This document shows positions 50,698 to 58,891 of a DNA stretch of 64,000 nucleotides, in pieces. The notes under the pieces were generated by a model. It had not been told where the DNA came from, did not search any database, and saw only the letters and a program-made list of their open reading frames with translations. Both the position numbers and the translations under genes were made by a program. Position 1 is the first letter of the stretch; the number at the start of each line of letters is the position of its first letter. Source of the DNA: Caballeronia sp. NK8. GTDB lineage: Bacteria > Pseudomonadota > Gammaproteobacteria > Burkholderiales > Burkholderiaceae. The stretch lies in the NCBI RefSeq assembly GCF_018408855.1, contig NZ_AP024325.1, positions 868,001-932,000 of the forward strand, in the 5' to 3' direction.

Positions 50698-51334
50698 TGA
50701 GCTTGTTCTCCATCGATTGGCTCCAGCGCGAAAGCGGATAGCACAGTACGAAATAGAAAGCGCCGACCAGTCCGAAGATGAGGAACGGCTGGAAGATCGA
50801 GTTATTGATGATCTGGCCCGCGCGCGTCAGTTCGACGAAGCCGATCACCGAAGCGAGCGACGTCATCTTGATAAGCTGCACGAGAAAGCCGACCGTTGGC
50901 GGCAACGCGAGACGCATCGCCTGCGGGATGATCACGAGGCGCAACGTCTGCCAGCGCGTGAGCGACAGGCACTCCGATGCTTCCCATTGCGGCTTCGGCA
51001 TCGCTTCAATGCAGCCGCGCCAGATGTCGCCGAGATACGCGCTCGAATACACCATCAGCGCAAGGCCGGCCGCGATGAGCGCGGGCACCTGATAGCCATA
51101 TACCGACAGGCCGAAGTACACGATGAAAAGCAGGATCAGCAGCGGAATGCCCTGAATCGCCTCGATATAGACGAGCGCGGCGCGCGCGAGCCACACGCGC
51201 GGCGAGATGCGCGCGAGCATCACGCAGAAACCACCGATGCCGCCGAGGGCGAACGCGAGCACGGAAAGCACCAGCGTCCAGCCGATCGATTGCACCAGAT
51301 AGATCAGGTGCGCCGACGTGAATCCGCCGCTCAT
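50681..51334 (-). CDS. ABC transporter permease, polar amino acid type (first)
   Basis: 217 residues with five hydrophobic helices and the permease EAA loop QWEASECLSLTRWQTLRLVIIPQ around residue 130. The ATG at 51334 (MSGGFTSAHLIYL) overlaps the second permease stop (ATGA); the open frame up to 51706 is a shadow. Works with the partner at 51331. Confidence 0.87.
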   Translation of the reverse strand: MSGGFTSAHLIYLVQSIGWTLVLSVLAFALGGIGGFCVMLARISPRVWLARAALVYIEAIQGIPLLILLFIVYFGLSVYGYQVPALIAAGLALMVYSSAYLGDIWRGCIEAMPKPQWEASECLSLTRWQTLRLVIIPQAMRLALPPTVGFLVQLIKMTSLASVIGFVELTRAGQIINNSIFQPFLIFGLVGAFYFVLCYPLSRWSQSMENKLNVSNR

Positions 51335-52077
51335 GCCGCACCTCCCGGAATTACGGTATCGACGCGTTGCGGATCGGGCGGCGTCTTGCCCGCGCGCTTC
51401 GCTGCAAGACGAATCGCGCGGCGGCGCTTGAAGAGATGCTCTCCCACGGCCCACGCAATCAGCTTGATGATCAGCGACAGCACGAGATACAGCGCGGCGA
51501 CCACGATGTAGGTTTCGAGCGAGCGGAACGTGTCGGACTGCACGGTGTTGGCGACGGCGGTGAGCTCCTCCGCCGATATCTGCGATGCGATCGCGGAGGC
51601 CTGCATCATCAGCAGGAACTGGCTCGTCAATGCGGGATACACCTTTTCGATCGACGGCTGCAACATCACATGCCAGCCGATGCGCCACTTCGGCAGCCCG
51701 AGACACTCAGCGGCTTCGATCTGGCCACGCGGCACGGACTCGAGCCCCGCGCGAATGATCTCGGCCGCATATGCGCCGATGTTGATCGTCATCGCGAGCG
51801 CGGCGGCCGCGAAGGTCGGCATGCGCAAGCCGACGCTCGCGAGACCGAAGTACAGCAGAAAGATCTGCACGAGGAACGGCGTGTTGCGCACGGCCTCGAT
51901 ATAGATGATGCAAATGCGCGTGAGCACCGGCACCTTCGCGCGCTTGGCGAACGCGACCAGCATGCCGAGGATCAGCCCGAAGAACACGGCCACGCAGGTC
52001 ATCTTGAGCGTGAGCCATGCGCCTAGCAGGAAGGTCGGCCAGTACGGCCATAGCGGCGAGAAATCGAGAGAAAACAT
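51331..52077 (-). CDS. ABC transporter permease, polar amino acid type (second)
   Basis: 248 residues, five helices, EAA loop QIEAAECLGLPKWRIGWHVMLQP, and a basic cytoplasmic tail (FKRRRAIRLAAKRAGKTPP). First of the four transporter genes; the gap to the uronate dehydrogenase stop is 103 bases and carries an inverted repeat. Confidence 0.87.
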   Translation of the reverse strand: MFSLDFSPLWPYWPTFLLGAWLTLKMTCVAVFFGLILGMLVAFAKRAKVPVLTRICIIYIEAVRNTPFLVQIFLLYFGLASVGLRMPTFAAAALAMTINIGAYAAEIIRAGLESVPRGQIEAAECLGLPKWRIGWHVMLQPSIEKVYPALTSQFLLMMQASAIASQISAEELTAVANTVQSDTFRSLETYIVVAALYLVLSLIIKLIAWAVGEHLFKRRRAIRLAAKRAGKTPPDPQRVDTVIPGGAA

Positions 52078-52134
52078 GACGGCGAATGTCCCTGTGAGGT
52101 CTGGGCGCGGCTTTCATTGCGACCCGCGCTGGAT

Positions 52135-52148
52135 GTATGACGACATAC
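52135..52148. promoter_or_regulatory. Inverted repeat ahead of the ABC operon
   Basis: GTATG-ACGA-CATAC, 5-base perfect arms, 58-71 bases upstream of the permease gene at 52077. Possible GntR-type operator in the 103-base gap between uronate dehydrogenase and transporter genes. Confidence 0.35.
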
Positions 52149-52180
52149 CATGAATGCCGTGATACTGCATGTTGCATGCA

Positions 52181-53026
52181 TTAAACCGGGTCGAACGGGC
52201 CTGTCGTCGTGAACGTGCCGCCTTGCAATACGGCTACCGCGTCAGTGGGCGCGGGCGGCGGCGTCGCTTCGATCTTTGCGCGGAACGGCTCGGACGAGTC
52301 GTACGGCACGAAGCCGAGATGCGCGGCGCAGCGGTTGTCCCACCATGTGTGTGCATTCGCAGACATGCCGAAAACGATCGTGTGTCCGACCTCCGGCGTG
52401 AACAGGCTGCGGCGCAGCAGATCGTGGAAATCGTCGTAGCTCATCCAGCTCGCCATCATGCGGCGGTCCTTCGGCTCCGGAAACACGGAGCCGATGCGGA
52501 TGCTCACCGTCTCGATGCCGTACCGGTCGAAGTACATCTGCGCCATGTCTTCACCGAACGATTTGGACAGGCCGTAGTAGCCATCGGGACGCTTGCGCGC
52601 GGTGGCATCGATTCGTTCGTCCTGCCGATAGAAACCCGTGACGTGATTCGAGCTCGCGAACACGATGCGCTTCACGCCTTGCCTGCGCGCCGCTTCGTAG
52701 AGATTGAACACGCCCTTGATGTTGGCTTCGAGAATCTCCTCGAATGGGCGCTCCACCGAAACGCCGCCGAGATGGATGATCGCATCGCAATCCTTCGCGA
52801 GCGCATCGACGGCCTGCCGGTCGGACAGATCGCAAGCGATGATCTCCTCGTGAGCCGCGGCGTCGCTGCTCAGCACACCGGGCAAGTCGGAAATGCGCAC
52901 GCGCCGCGCGAATTCAGCGACGCGATGCCGGATCGCCTGACCGATTCCGCCCGCGGCGCCGGTCAGCAGCAAGCGGTCGAATTGCGCGACGTCGTCCGTT
53001 GAGGGCGTGCCGTTTTGTTGTTCCAT
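52181..53026 (-). CDS. Uronate dehydrogenase-like oxidoreductase (first copy)
   Basis: 281 residues, extended SDR fold. NAD-binding LLLTGAAGGIGQAI, then DLSDRQAVDALAKDCDAIIHLGG, and catalytic Tyr-x3-Lys in YYGLSKSFGE. The SSNHVTGFY segment is characteristic of uronate dehydrogenase (Udh), which oxidises glucuronate or galacturonate to the aldarolactone. Shares ordered motifs with the second copy at 57862. Divergent from a FadR-type GntR gene across 110 bases and followed by an ABC importer. Confidence 0.82.
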   Translation of the reverse strand: MEQQNGTPSTDDVAQFDRLLLTGAAGGIGQAIRHRVAEFARRVRISDLPGVLSSDAAAHEEIIACDLSDRQAVDALAKDCDAIIHLGGVSVERPFEEILEANIKGVFNLYEAARRQGVKRIVFASSNHVTGFYRQDERIDATARKRPDGYYGLSKSFGEDMAQMYFDRYGIETVSIRIGSVFPEPKDRRMMASWMSYDDFHDLLRRSLFTPEVGHTIVFGMSANAHTWWDNRCAAHLGFVPYDSSEPFRAKIEATPPPAPTDAVAVLQGGTFTTTGPFDPV

Positions 53027-53136
53027 CGAGTTGTGTCTCCAGCGAGATCGGCTAGGGATTACCCTGCACGCGTCTTCTTGTACGTTGTCATATCACTGCA
53101 TGACGCATATCATCATTTACCGACCGATTTGTCAAT

Positions 53137-53919
53137 GTGTGTAAAACCCATTCCAACGAGAACGCCGTGACGCTATCGCCCGATCTTCCCACTGATGCAT
53201 CCACTGCTTTTCCTGGCGCGCGACGCAGTCTTACCGCGCAACTGGTGGATGCGTTGCGCTCGCAAATCGACACGGAGGAATTGAAGGCCGGCAGCCGCCT
53301 CGCGACCGAAGCGGAAATGGTGCAGCGCTTCGGTGTGAGCCGCACCGTGGTGCGCGAGGCGCTATCGAGATTGCAGGCGGCGGGACTCGTGGAGACGCGG
53401 CATGGCATCGGCACCTTCGTGTGCGAGGCGGCAACGTCGTCGCTCTTGCAGCTCGATCCCGCCGATGTCGCCGGCTCCATCGACGCATTGGCGATTCTCG
53501 AATTGCGCATCAGTCTCGAAACCGAAAGCGCGGGACTCGCCGCCACGCGTTGCGATGCTGCCCGCCTTGCGACGATGCGCTCGGCGCTGGCCGACTTCGC
53601 ACAGAGCGTCGGTCATGCGACGGATACGGTATCGCCCGATCTGCGTTTTCACATGGAGATCGCGCATGCGACGGGCAATCGATATTTCGTCGAGATCATG
53701 GAGCATCTCGGCACGCGCATGATTCCGCGCACGCGCATCACCGCGACGCCGATTCCACGCGATCAATACACGGAGTATCTGATGCGCGTGAATCGCGAGC
53801 ACGAGCAGATCGCGGATGCGATCGAACGCGGCGACGCCGATTCGGCGCGCACCGCGATGCGTTTGCATTTGATCAATAGCCGGGAGAGGTTGCGGCGGGC
53901 GCAGGGGAATGGCTCTTGA
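53137..53919 (+). CDS. GntR-family regulator, FadR/FCD subfamily
   Basis: 260 residues. Winged HTH around residues 30-100 (GSRLATEAEMVQRFGVSRTV is the core), then an FCD domain with metal/ligand His residues (SPDLRFHMEIAHATGN and RVNREHEQIADAI). The start at 53137 is a GTG; a second GTG at 53167 would remove ten residues and is possible. Candidate regulator of the divergent uronate dehydrogenase and perhaps of the ABC importer. A GTCAT...ATGAC inverted repeat (53087-53104) lies between them. Confidence 0.85.
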   Translation: MCKTHSNENAVTLSPDLPTDASTAFPGARRSLTAQLVDALRSQIDTEELKAGSRLATEAEMVQRFGVSRTVVREALSRLQAAGLVETRHGIGTFVCEAATSSLLQLDPADVAGSIDALAILELRISLETESAGLAATRCDAARLATMRSALADFAQSVGHATDTVSPDLRFHMEIAHATGNRYFVEIMEHLGTRMIPRTRITATPIPRDQYTEYLMRVNREHEQIADAIERGDADSARTAMRLHLINSRERLRRAQGNGS

Positions 53920-53936
53920 GATCCGGGAATTCGGGT

Positions 53937-54284
53937 TCAACCGATGCGCGCGCTATCCCACGTTCCTAGCTCGATGGCACGCTGAAGCATGCGTATGGTG
54001 ATTGGTTCGCGTTCAAAGTGCCGCTTTTTATAACTGGGCGAAAGCATCGCGAAGAAGATTGCGAACAGGTTGAACCCTTCGCCTCCAAAGTAGCGATCGA
54101 ACTCGTAATCACCGCGTTCGATCCCAAAGTGATCGAAAAAGCCTTCCATGAAGATTTGAGCTTCGTCGCCGCTCAGTTCCAAGTCCCATTCGACGCTACT
54201 TTCAAGACTCATAGCTCTTTTTCTCGATAGTCCAGCCTTTTTCCGCAGAAAAATCAGAAGATCATCGGATATTCGATTATCCAT
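53937..54284 (-). CDS. DUF1493 family protein
   Basis: 115 residues, acidic, alpha-helical: MDNRISDDLLIFLRKKAGL then GDEAQIFMEGFFDHFGIERGD and YFGGEG, matching the DUF1493 pattern seen in enterobacterial proteins. It overlaps the STM2901-like stop by 8 bases and is the last gene of a three-gene Hcp patch. Its function is unknown, and an immunity or chaperone role for the preceding protein is an inference from position. Codon use here is less GC-biased than in neighbours. Confidence 0.65.
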   Translation of the reverse strand: MDNRISDDLLIFLRKKAGLSRKRAMSLESSVEWDLELSGDEAQIFMEGFFDHFGIERGDYEFDRYFGGEGFNLFAIFFAMLSPSYKKRHFEREPITIRMLQRAIELGTWDSARIG

Positions 54285-54732
54285 AAATGCCGACGCCAGA
54301 ACCGCGTAGTTGATCCTCCGGCTTTACCAGCCGGTTGAAGTGTTTTTCAGTGTTGTTCATGATGACGACTACATCGTATGCAAGGATCACCCACCCCACG
54401 ATCGGAACCGAGCGGCCAACGAACACCGCGAGATTCCTCGTCATCAGAATTCTCAGATTCAGAATGCTTCGATTGGTGAGCGTGGGCAAAGCCTTCCAGG
54501 GAAGTTCGAAATCGAGCAGGGCCCGGCTCACGCGCGAAGCGATGGAAGTTCCCTTTGTTGCTCCACGCGGTTTGGCTCGCGTATTCAAGTATGGTTGACC
54601 CAAAAGAATTGCGACTACCGAGCCAACGTCGCGCACGCCCAGACGCTCACATGTTTCCTCGACTAACACGTAGAAATACAGATCGTGCGCAGTTAGCGTT
54701 TTGTCGCCATAGCGATAAAGGTCTTCGGACAT
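54277..54732 (-). CDS. STM2901-like protein with C-terminal hydrophobic domain
   Basis: 151 residues. Residues 1-100 are soluble and mixed (DLYRYGDKTLTAHDLYFYVL, ERLGVRDVGSVVAILLGQPY). Residues 101-126 (FVGRSVPIVGWVILAYDVVV) form a Gly-containing hydrophobic hairpin-like segment of the GRxVPxVGW type often seen near the C-terminus of secreted toxins. It resembles STM2901-family proteins of Salmonella by recall. Starts 14 bases after the hcp stop, with no clear RBS, so it is probably translated from the hcp transcript. Candidate Hcp cargo or effector; not proven. Confidence 0.6.
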   Translation of the reverse strand: MSEDLYRYGDKTLTAHDLYFYVLVEETCERLGVRDVGSVVAILLGQPYLNTRAKPRGATKGTSIASRVSRALLDFELPWKALPTLTNRSILNLRILMTRNLAVFVGRSVPIVGWVILAYDVVVIMNNTEKHFNRLVKPEDQLRGSGVGIYG

Positions 54733-54746
54733 GATCTACAGCACGC

Positions 54747-55217
54747 CTATCGACGCTCGTAGCTTTGATCGATGACTGCTGTAATGGTACCGCCCTTGCC
54801 GCCCATCGAATCTTGTAGAACGTACTCCATTTTCATTCTCACGAAAGAAATGGAAACCTGCTCGATCAACGTGGAGCCACCTCCGCTTTGCTCGCATTGC
54901 GTGATCATAGTGTCGCTGAGTGTGTAGAGCCAGAATTCGTGAGGGATGCCGCCAGCCTTGCGGCATATGACTTTGACTTCAGGAATGTGCTGACCACGCC
55001 AGCAGAACGCGGCGATATTTGGGCATGCTCGATCGATTCCATGCGTGAACACCATATCTCCAACTGCGGCGCGTGGATTTCTTCCACCACTGTTACAAAG
55101 GGTGCCCGGCGCGTGTTTAAGGCTCCAACTCCATGAGAGTGCATCGATTGCCCCAGCATGTACGCTGTCTCGGGATTCACCCTTGATGCCATCGATCTTT
55201 ACGAAGATATCGTTCAT
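54747..55217 (-). CDS. hcp: Hcp-family type VI secretion protein
   Basis: 156 residues, beta-barrel Hcp family: MNDIFVKIDGIKGESRD, then GAIDALSWSWSLKHAPG, FTHGIDRACPNIAAFCWRGQH, VKVICRKAGG and EFWLYTLSDTMITQCEQSGG. The ATG at 55217 has AGGA upstream; TTG and ATG codons further up are weaker. Hcp forms stacked hexameric rings of the T6SS inner tube and loads small effectors. No T6SS core genes (vgrG, sheath, tssM) are in the window, so this is an orphan. Less GC-rich than the surroundings. Confidence 0.85.
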   Translation of the reverse strand: MNDIFVKIDGIKGESRDSVHAGAIDALSWSWSLKHAPGTLCNSGGRNPRAAVGDMVFTHGIDRACPNIAAFCWRGQHIPEVKVICRKAGGIPHEFWLYTLSDTMITQCEQSGGGSTLIEQVSISFVRMKMEYVLQDSMGGKGGTITAVIDQSYERR

Positions 55218-55327
55218 GCGCAATTCCTGGCTGCTGAAGAGAAGCCAAGAATAAATACCGCGTCAGCACGCCAACCATACGAGAATTCCCATTTGAAAAG
55301 AAAGCCGCACGGAGATCCGCGAAACGC

Positions 55328-55368
55328 AACGGCGCAAGAGTTTCTTGTCAAGAAGCCCTTGCGCCGTT
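55328..55368. terminator. Long hairpin at the end of the hcp patch
   Basis: AACGGCGCAAG (55328-55338) and CTTGCGCCGTT (55358-55368), perfect 11-base arms. The 19-base loop contains a further TTCTTG/CAAGAA stem. It is 29 bases after the MFS stop (55397, minus strand) and marks the change to lower GC content. Confidence 0.6.
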
Positions 55369-55396
55369 CACAAAAACAGCGAAGCGGAAAACTCTG

Positions 55397-56746
55397 TCAA
55401 CGAGCCGCCATCTCCACCTCGCCACTTTCGCCATCATGCGCGCCCGAAATCGTCTCCATCGACGCATCATGATGCAGCAGCAACACCGCAGCCACGCCGA
55501 CCATGCCCGCCCCCGCGAGGCACAGCAGACCCGCGCCGAAACCGCCGGTGCTGTCCTTGATCCAGCCCATCGCATACGGGCCGAAGAAGCCCGCCAGATT
55601 GCCGAGTGAATTGATCGCCGCGATACCGCCGGCCGCAGCCGCGCCCGACAGGAACGAAGCCGGCAGCGTCCAGATCACCGGCAGGCAGCCGAAGATGCCG
55701 AAGCCCGCGATCGACAGCGCGATCATCTTCAGCACCGGGTTATCGAGCCCCGCCGAAGCCGCGATGCCGCCCGCTGCCACCATCAGCGCAATCGCGACGT
55801 GCCAGCGGCGCTCGAGCTTGCGATCCGAATGACGGCCCCACAACACCATGCTGACCACACCGACCGCATAAGGCAAGGATGTGACGAAGCCGGTCTGCAG
55901 ATTGGTGAGACCGAAGGCCTTCACGATCTGCGGCAGGAAGAAGCTCAGGCCGTAGTTGGTCGCGTTCGCGCCAAAGTAGATCAGTGCGATGGCCAGCACG
56001 CGCGGATTGAGAATGGCCTCCTTCACGCTGAACGCATGCACGGATTCACGATGCGCCCGCTCCTGCGCCTGCCGGTTGACGAGCCAGTCGCGCTCTTCCT
56101 TCGCGAGCCAGTGCGCGTCCGCGGGCTTGTCGGTCAGATAGAAGTACACGACGAACGCGAGCACCAGCGCGGGCAATGCTTCGATCAGATACAGCCATTG
56201 CCAGCCCTGCATGCCGCCCAGACCGTCCATCTGCAGGAGCGCACCGGAGATCGGCCCGCCGATCACGGTCGACAAGGGAATCGCCGCCATGAAGTATCCG
56301 ACGACGCGGCCCCGATACTTGGCCGGGAACCACAAGGTCAGCAGAAAGATGATGCCCGGGAAGAAGCCCGCCTCCGCGATGCCGAGCAGAATCCGCAAGC
56401 CATAGAACACATAGGCATTCGACAGCCCCGTGGACTGCGCGATGTGCGGAATCCAGGCCATCGCCGCCGCGAGAATGCCCCACGTGAACATGATGCGCGC
56501 GATCCAGCGACGCGCGCCGAACCGTTCGAGCAGCAGGTTGGACGGAACCTCGAAAAAGAAATACGCGATAAAGAAAATGCCGGCGCCGAAGCCGAACATG
56601 CTGGCGGTAAAGCCAAGCGCCTTGTTCATCTGCAAGGCGGCAAAGCCGACGTTGACGCGGTCAAGATACGCGATGAAGTAACACAGGATCAGGAACGGCA
56701 CGAGGCGAACCATCACGCGCTTCATGGTGCGAGCTTCAAGGTCCAT
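55397..56746 (-). CDS. MFS transporter, ACS family (first of the uronate locus)
   Basis: 449 residues, 12 helices, with the ACS pattern CYFIAYLDRVNVGFAALQMN in helix 1 and PAKYRGRVVGYFMAAIPLS in the cytoplasmic loop. Start ATG at 56746 has GGAGGAG upstream; the codon before it (TTG) is ignored. Downstream of the lactonase gene with a 210-base gap that contains no LacI site but has GGTAC-TCGAG-GTACC (56784-56798). Likely imports a sugar acid, by context. Confidence 0.85.
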   Translation of the reverse strand: MDLEARTMKRVMVRLVPFLILCYFIAYLDRVNVGFAALQMNKALGFTASMFGFGAGIFFIAYFFFEVPSNLLLERFGARRWIARIMFTWGILAAAMAWIPHIAQSTGLSNAYVFYGLRILLGIAEAGFFPGIIFLLTLWFPAKYRGRVVGYFMAAIPLSTVIGGPISGALLQMDGLGGMQGWQWLYLIEALPALVLAFVVYFYLTDKPADAHWLAKEERDWLVNRQAQERAHRESVHAFSVKEAILNPRVLAIALIYFGANATNYGLSFFLPQIVKAFGLTNLQTGFVTSLPYAVGVVSMVLWGRHSDRKLERRWHVAIALMVAAGGIAASAGLDNPVLKMIALSIAGFGIFGCLPVIWTLPASFLSGAAAAGGIAAINSLGNLAGFFGPYAMGWIKDSTGGFGAGLLCLAGAGMVGVAAVLLLHHDASMETISGAHDGESGEVEMAAR

Positions 56747-56956
56747 CAATGTCTCCTCCGGATTTGAGAATCAGTCGATCGCTGGTACTCGAGGTACCTG
56801 CGGAGACTACTCTTTACGGAGAAACTACAGCATTGGTGTTTGACCTTGGTATCGGTTCCGAAGCGGGACGTGTCGAACAAATCGATACGCGCCAATGCAG
56901 TGCATCGGCGCGTATTCATCCCAAACTGTGCGTAGAAATGACTGGATCGTCGAAGT

Positions 56957-57865
56957 TTATGCGACCGGTAACAGACCGGCGTAATCCGGTTCCGGTAAGC
57001 CTTGCACGCCCGGATTCAAAGCGAATACGTAGCCGTCGTCTTCAGTGGCATTTGTTGCCGGACGAATCGTCGTGACATACAGCATCTTCAGGTCGCCGCC
57101 GCCGAATGCGCACATCGACGGCTTGCTCGCGGGCAATGCGATCTCGCGGTCCACCTTGCCTTGCGGCGTGAAGCGCAAGAGACGTCCCGCGTCGTTGGCG
57201 CAGGTCCAGTAACAGCCATCGGCATCGACGGCCGCGCCATCGGGGCGGCCCGCATAGTGATGCAGATCCGCGAACACGCGACGCTCGCCCGGTGTGCCGG
57301 TCTCGGGGTCGAAGTCGAATGCCCAGATCAGGCGCCGTTGCGGATGCGAGTCCGACAGATACATCGTCCTGCCGTCGGGCGACCACGCAAGGCCGTTCTG
57401 GGTGATCAGACCATCGACGACCGGCGCCGACAATACGCCCTGCTCATCGAAGCGATAAAGCGCGCCGGCCGCACTCGCGAGCGACATGTCCTGCACCATC
57501 GTGCCGGCCCAGAAGCGCCCTTGCCGGTCGCAACGGCCATCGTTGAAGCGCATGCCCGATGCCGCAAAGGCAGGCGCGGCGAGCTTCACGACGCGCGCTT
57601 CGTGCGCCGCGGAGAGCGTCACGCCGAATATCCCGCTCTCCATGCCGGCGACCACACGCCCCGCCGCATCGAACGCGAAGCACGCGACCTGTTCGGCGAA
57701 CGCCCATTCCTGACGACGCGCGCTTTCGATCTCGAGCCGGACGATCCGGCGCGCCGGGATATCGACCCAATACAGCGCGCCCTCTTGCGCGCGCCATACC
57801 GGACATTCGCCCACCGCCGCGCGACCGCCGGCGTCGAGCCGCTCCGCGCGGATCGCTGCGCTCAT
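56957..57865 (-). CDS. SMP-30/gluconolactonase-family lactonase
   Basis: 302 residues, six-bladed beta-propeller. Metal ligands: Glu in GECPVW near residue 19, Asn in MRFNDGRCD, Asn in TQNGLAWSPDG and Asp in MYLSDS. It opens the aldarolactone formed by uronate dehydrogenase. Start ATG at 57865 overlaps the dehydrogenase stop (ATGA), a strong coupling; the long frame beyond is shadow. Confidence 0.88.
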   Translation of the reverse strand: MSAAIRAERLDAGGRAAVGECPVWRAQEGALYWVDIPARRIVRLEIESARRQEWAFAEQVACFAFDAAGRVVAGMESGIFGVTLSAAHEARVVKLAAPAFAASGMRFNDGRCDRQGRFWAGTMVQDMSLASAAGALYRFDEQGVLSAPVVDGLITQNGLAWSPDGRTMYLSDSHPQRRLIWAFDFDPETGTPGERRVFADLHHYAGRPDGAAVDADGCYWTCANDAGRLLRFTPQGKVDREIALPASKPSMCAFGGGDLKMLYVTTIRPATNATEDDGYVFALNPGVQGLPEPDYAGLLPVA

Positions 57866-58692
57866 CGCTTGCGCTCCATCGGCTCGCCGAGCACGAACGG
57901 TCCGCCCTGGAATCGTTGCGCGGGGTCGTCGCGATCCGCCGTCGGGCCGGACACCGGGAACAGTCCATCGAACTTCGCCGAGCTGTCTTGCGGATTGAAA
58001 CCGAGGAAGCCCGCCTTCGCGTTGTCCCACCACTTCACGGGATTGTCCGATACGCCATACACGACCGCATGACCGACGCGATTCGCGAACAGCGAACAGC
58101 GCACCAGTTCGATGAAATCGCGGAAACTCAGGTACGTGACGAGCATGCGCGGATTCTTCGGCTCCTCGAACGACGAACCGATGCGCAGATTCACCGTCTC
58201 GATGCCGAAACGGTCGAAGTAGTAGCGCGACAGCGATTCGCCGAAGCACTTCGTCACGCCATACAGGCTGTCCGGACGATGCGGCGAATCCGCGTCGAGC
58301 ACTTCGGTGACCGGATGAAAGCCGATTGCATGGTTCGAACTCGCGAACACGATGCGCTTCACGCCGTAACGGCGCGCCGCTTCGTAGAGGTTGTACGTGC
58401 CGCGAATATTCGCTTCGATCAGATCGTCGAACGGCGCGTCGATCGAGATGCCGCCCAGATGCACGATCGCATCGACACCTTCGACGAGCTGCATCACCTT
58501 CTCGCGATCCGCGAGATCGACGGCGCTCACCTCTTCATGGCTCGCCGCATCGTCGAGCGGGGCGATGTCGGAGAGCCGCACGACATCGGCCCATTGCGCG
58601 AGCGGGCCGCGCAACTGACGGCCCAGATTGCCGGCCGCGCCGGTCAGAAGCAGGCGCTTGAACGGCTTGTCCGCTGCGTTTGGCTGGTTCAT
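57862..58692 (-). CDS. udh: Uronate dehydrogenase (second copy)
   Basis: 276 residues, SDR fold: LLLTGAAGNLGRQL, then IVHLGGISIDAPFDDLIEAN, Tyr-x3-Lys in YGVTKCFGE and SSNHAIGFH. It oxidises glucuronate/galacturonate to the aldarolactone with NAD+. The ATG at 58692 has GGAG five bases upstream. Coupled to the SMP-30 lactonase, which gives the first two steps of oxidative hexuronate breakdown in one operon under a LacI-type operator (58741-58752). Comparable in length and motif order to the copy at 52181, but diverged. Confidence 0.85.
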   Translation of the reverse strand: MNQPNAADKPFKRLLLTGAAGNLGRQLRGPLAQWADVVRLSDIAPLDDAASHEEVSAVDLADREKVMQLVEGVDAIVHLGGISIDAPFDDLIEANIRGTYNLYEAARRYGVKRIVFASSNHAIGFHPVTEVLDADSPHRPDSLYGVTKCFGESLSRYYFDRFGIETVNLRIGSSFEEPKNPRMLVTYLSFRDFIELVRCSLFANRVGHAVVYGVSDNPVKWWDNAKAGFLGFNPQDSSAKFDGLFPVSGPTADRDDPAQRFQGGPFVLGEPMERKR

Positions 58693-58740
58693 CGAGACTC
58701 CTATCCAATACGTGGTGATTACGTTGTAAGCAAAAAGGAA

Positions 58741-58752
58741 GAAAACGTTTTC
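58741..58752. promoter_or_regulatory. LacI-family operator upstream of udh
   Basis: GAAAACGTTTTC, a perfect 12-base palindrome with the central CG of LacI-family sites, 49-60 bases upstream of the udh ATG. Related sites are at 58874-58884 and 61374-61385. Confidence 0.8.
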
Positions 58753-58795
58753 GAGATGGCGTCGCTCACGCGGACAGCCCGTCGATTGCCGCTTG

Positions 58796-58819
58796 GCATG
58801 CAAAAGGCCGCATGCAAAA
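58796..58819. repeat. Tandem GCATGCAAAA repeats
   Basis: Two copies of GCATGCAAAA (58796-58805, 58810-58819) with a 14-base period in the leader of the LacI gene. Further ATGCAAAA copies lie at 61548-61583 in the promoter region of the MFS carrier and chemoreceptor. Confidence 0.5.
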
Positions 58820-58873
58820 TGCAGGATGCCACGTCATTGTTTCCTGATTTTCTGCGACAATCCGTTAACACGC

Positions 58874-58884
58874 GAAAACGTTAC
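58874..58884. promoter_or_regulatory. LacI-family operator, autoregulatory copy
   Basis: GAAAACGTTAC, ten bases of the same motif, ending 7 bases before the LacI ATG. It would allow the repressor to limit its own synthesis. Confidence 0.6.
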
Positions 58885-58891
58885 CCTCCTA

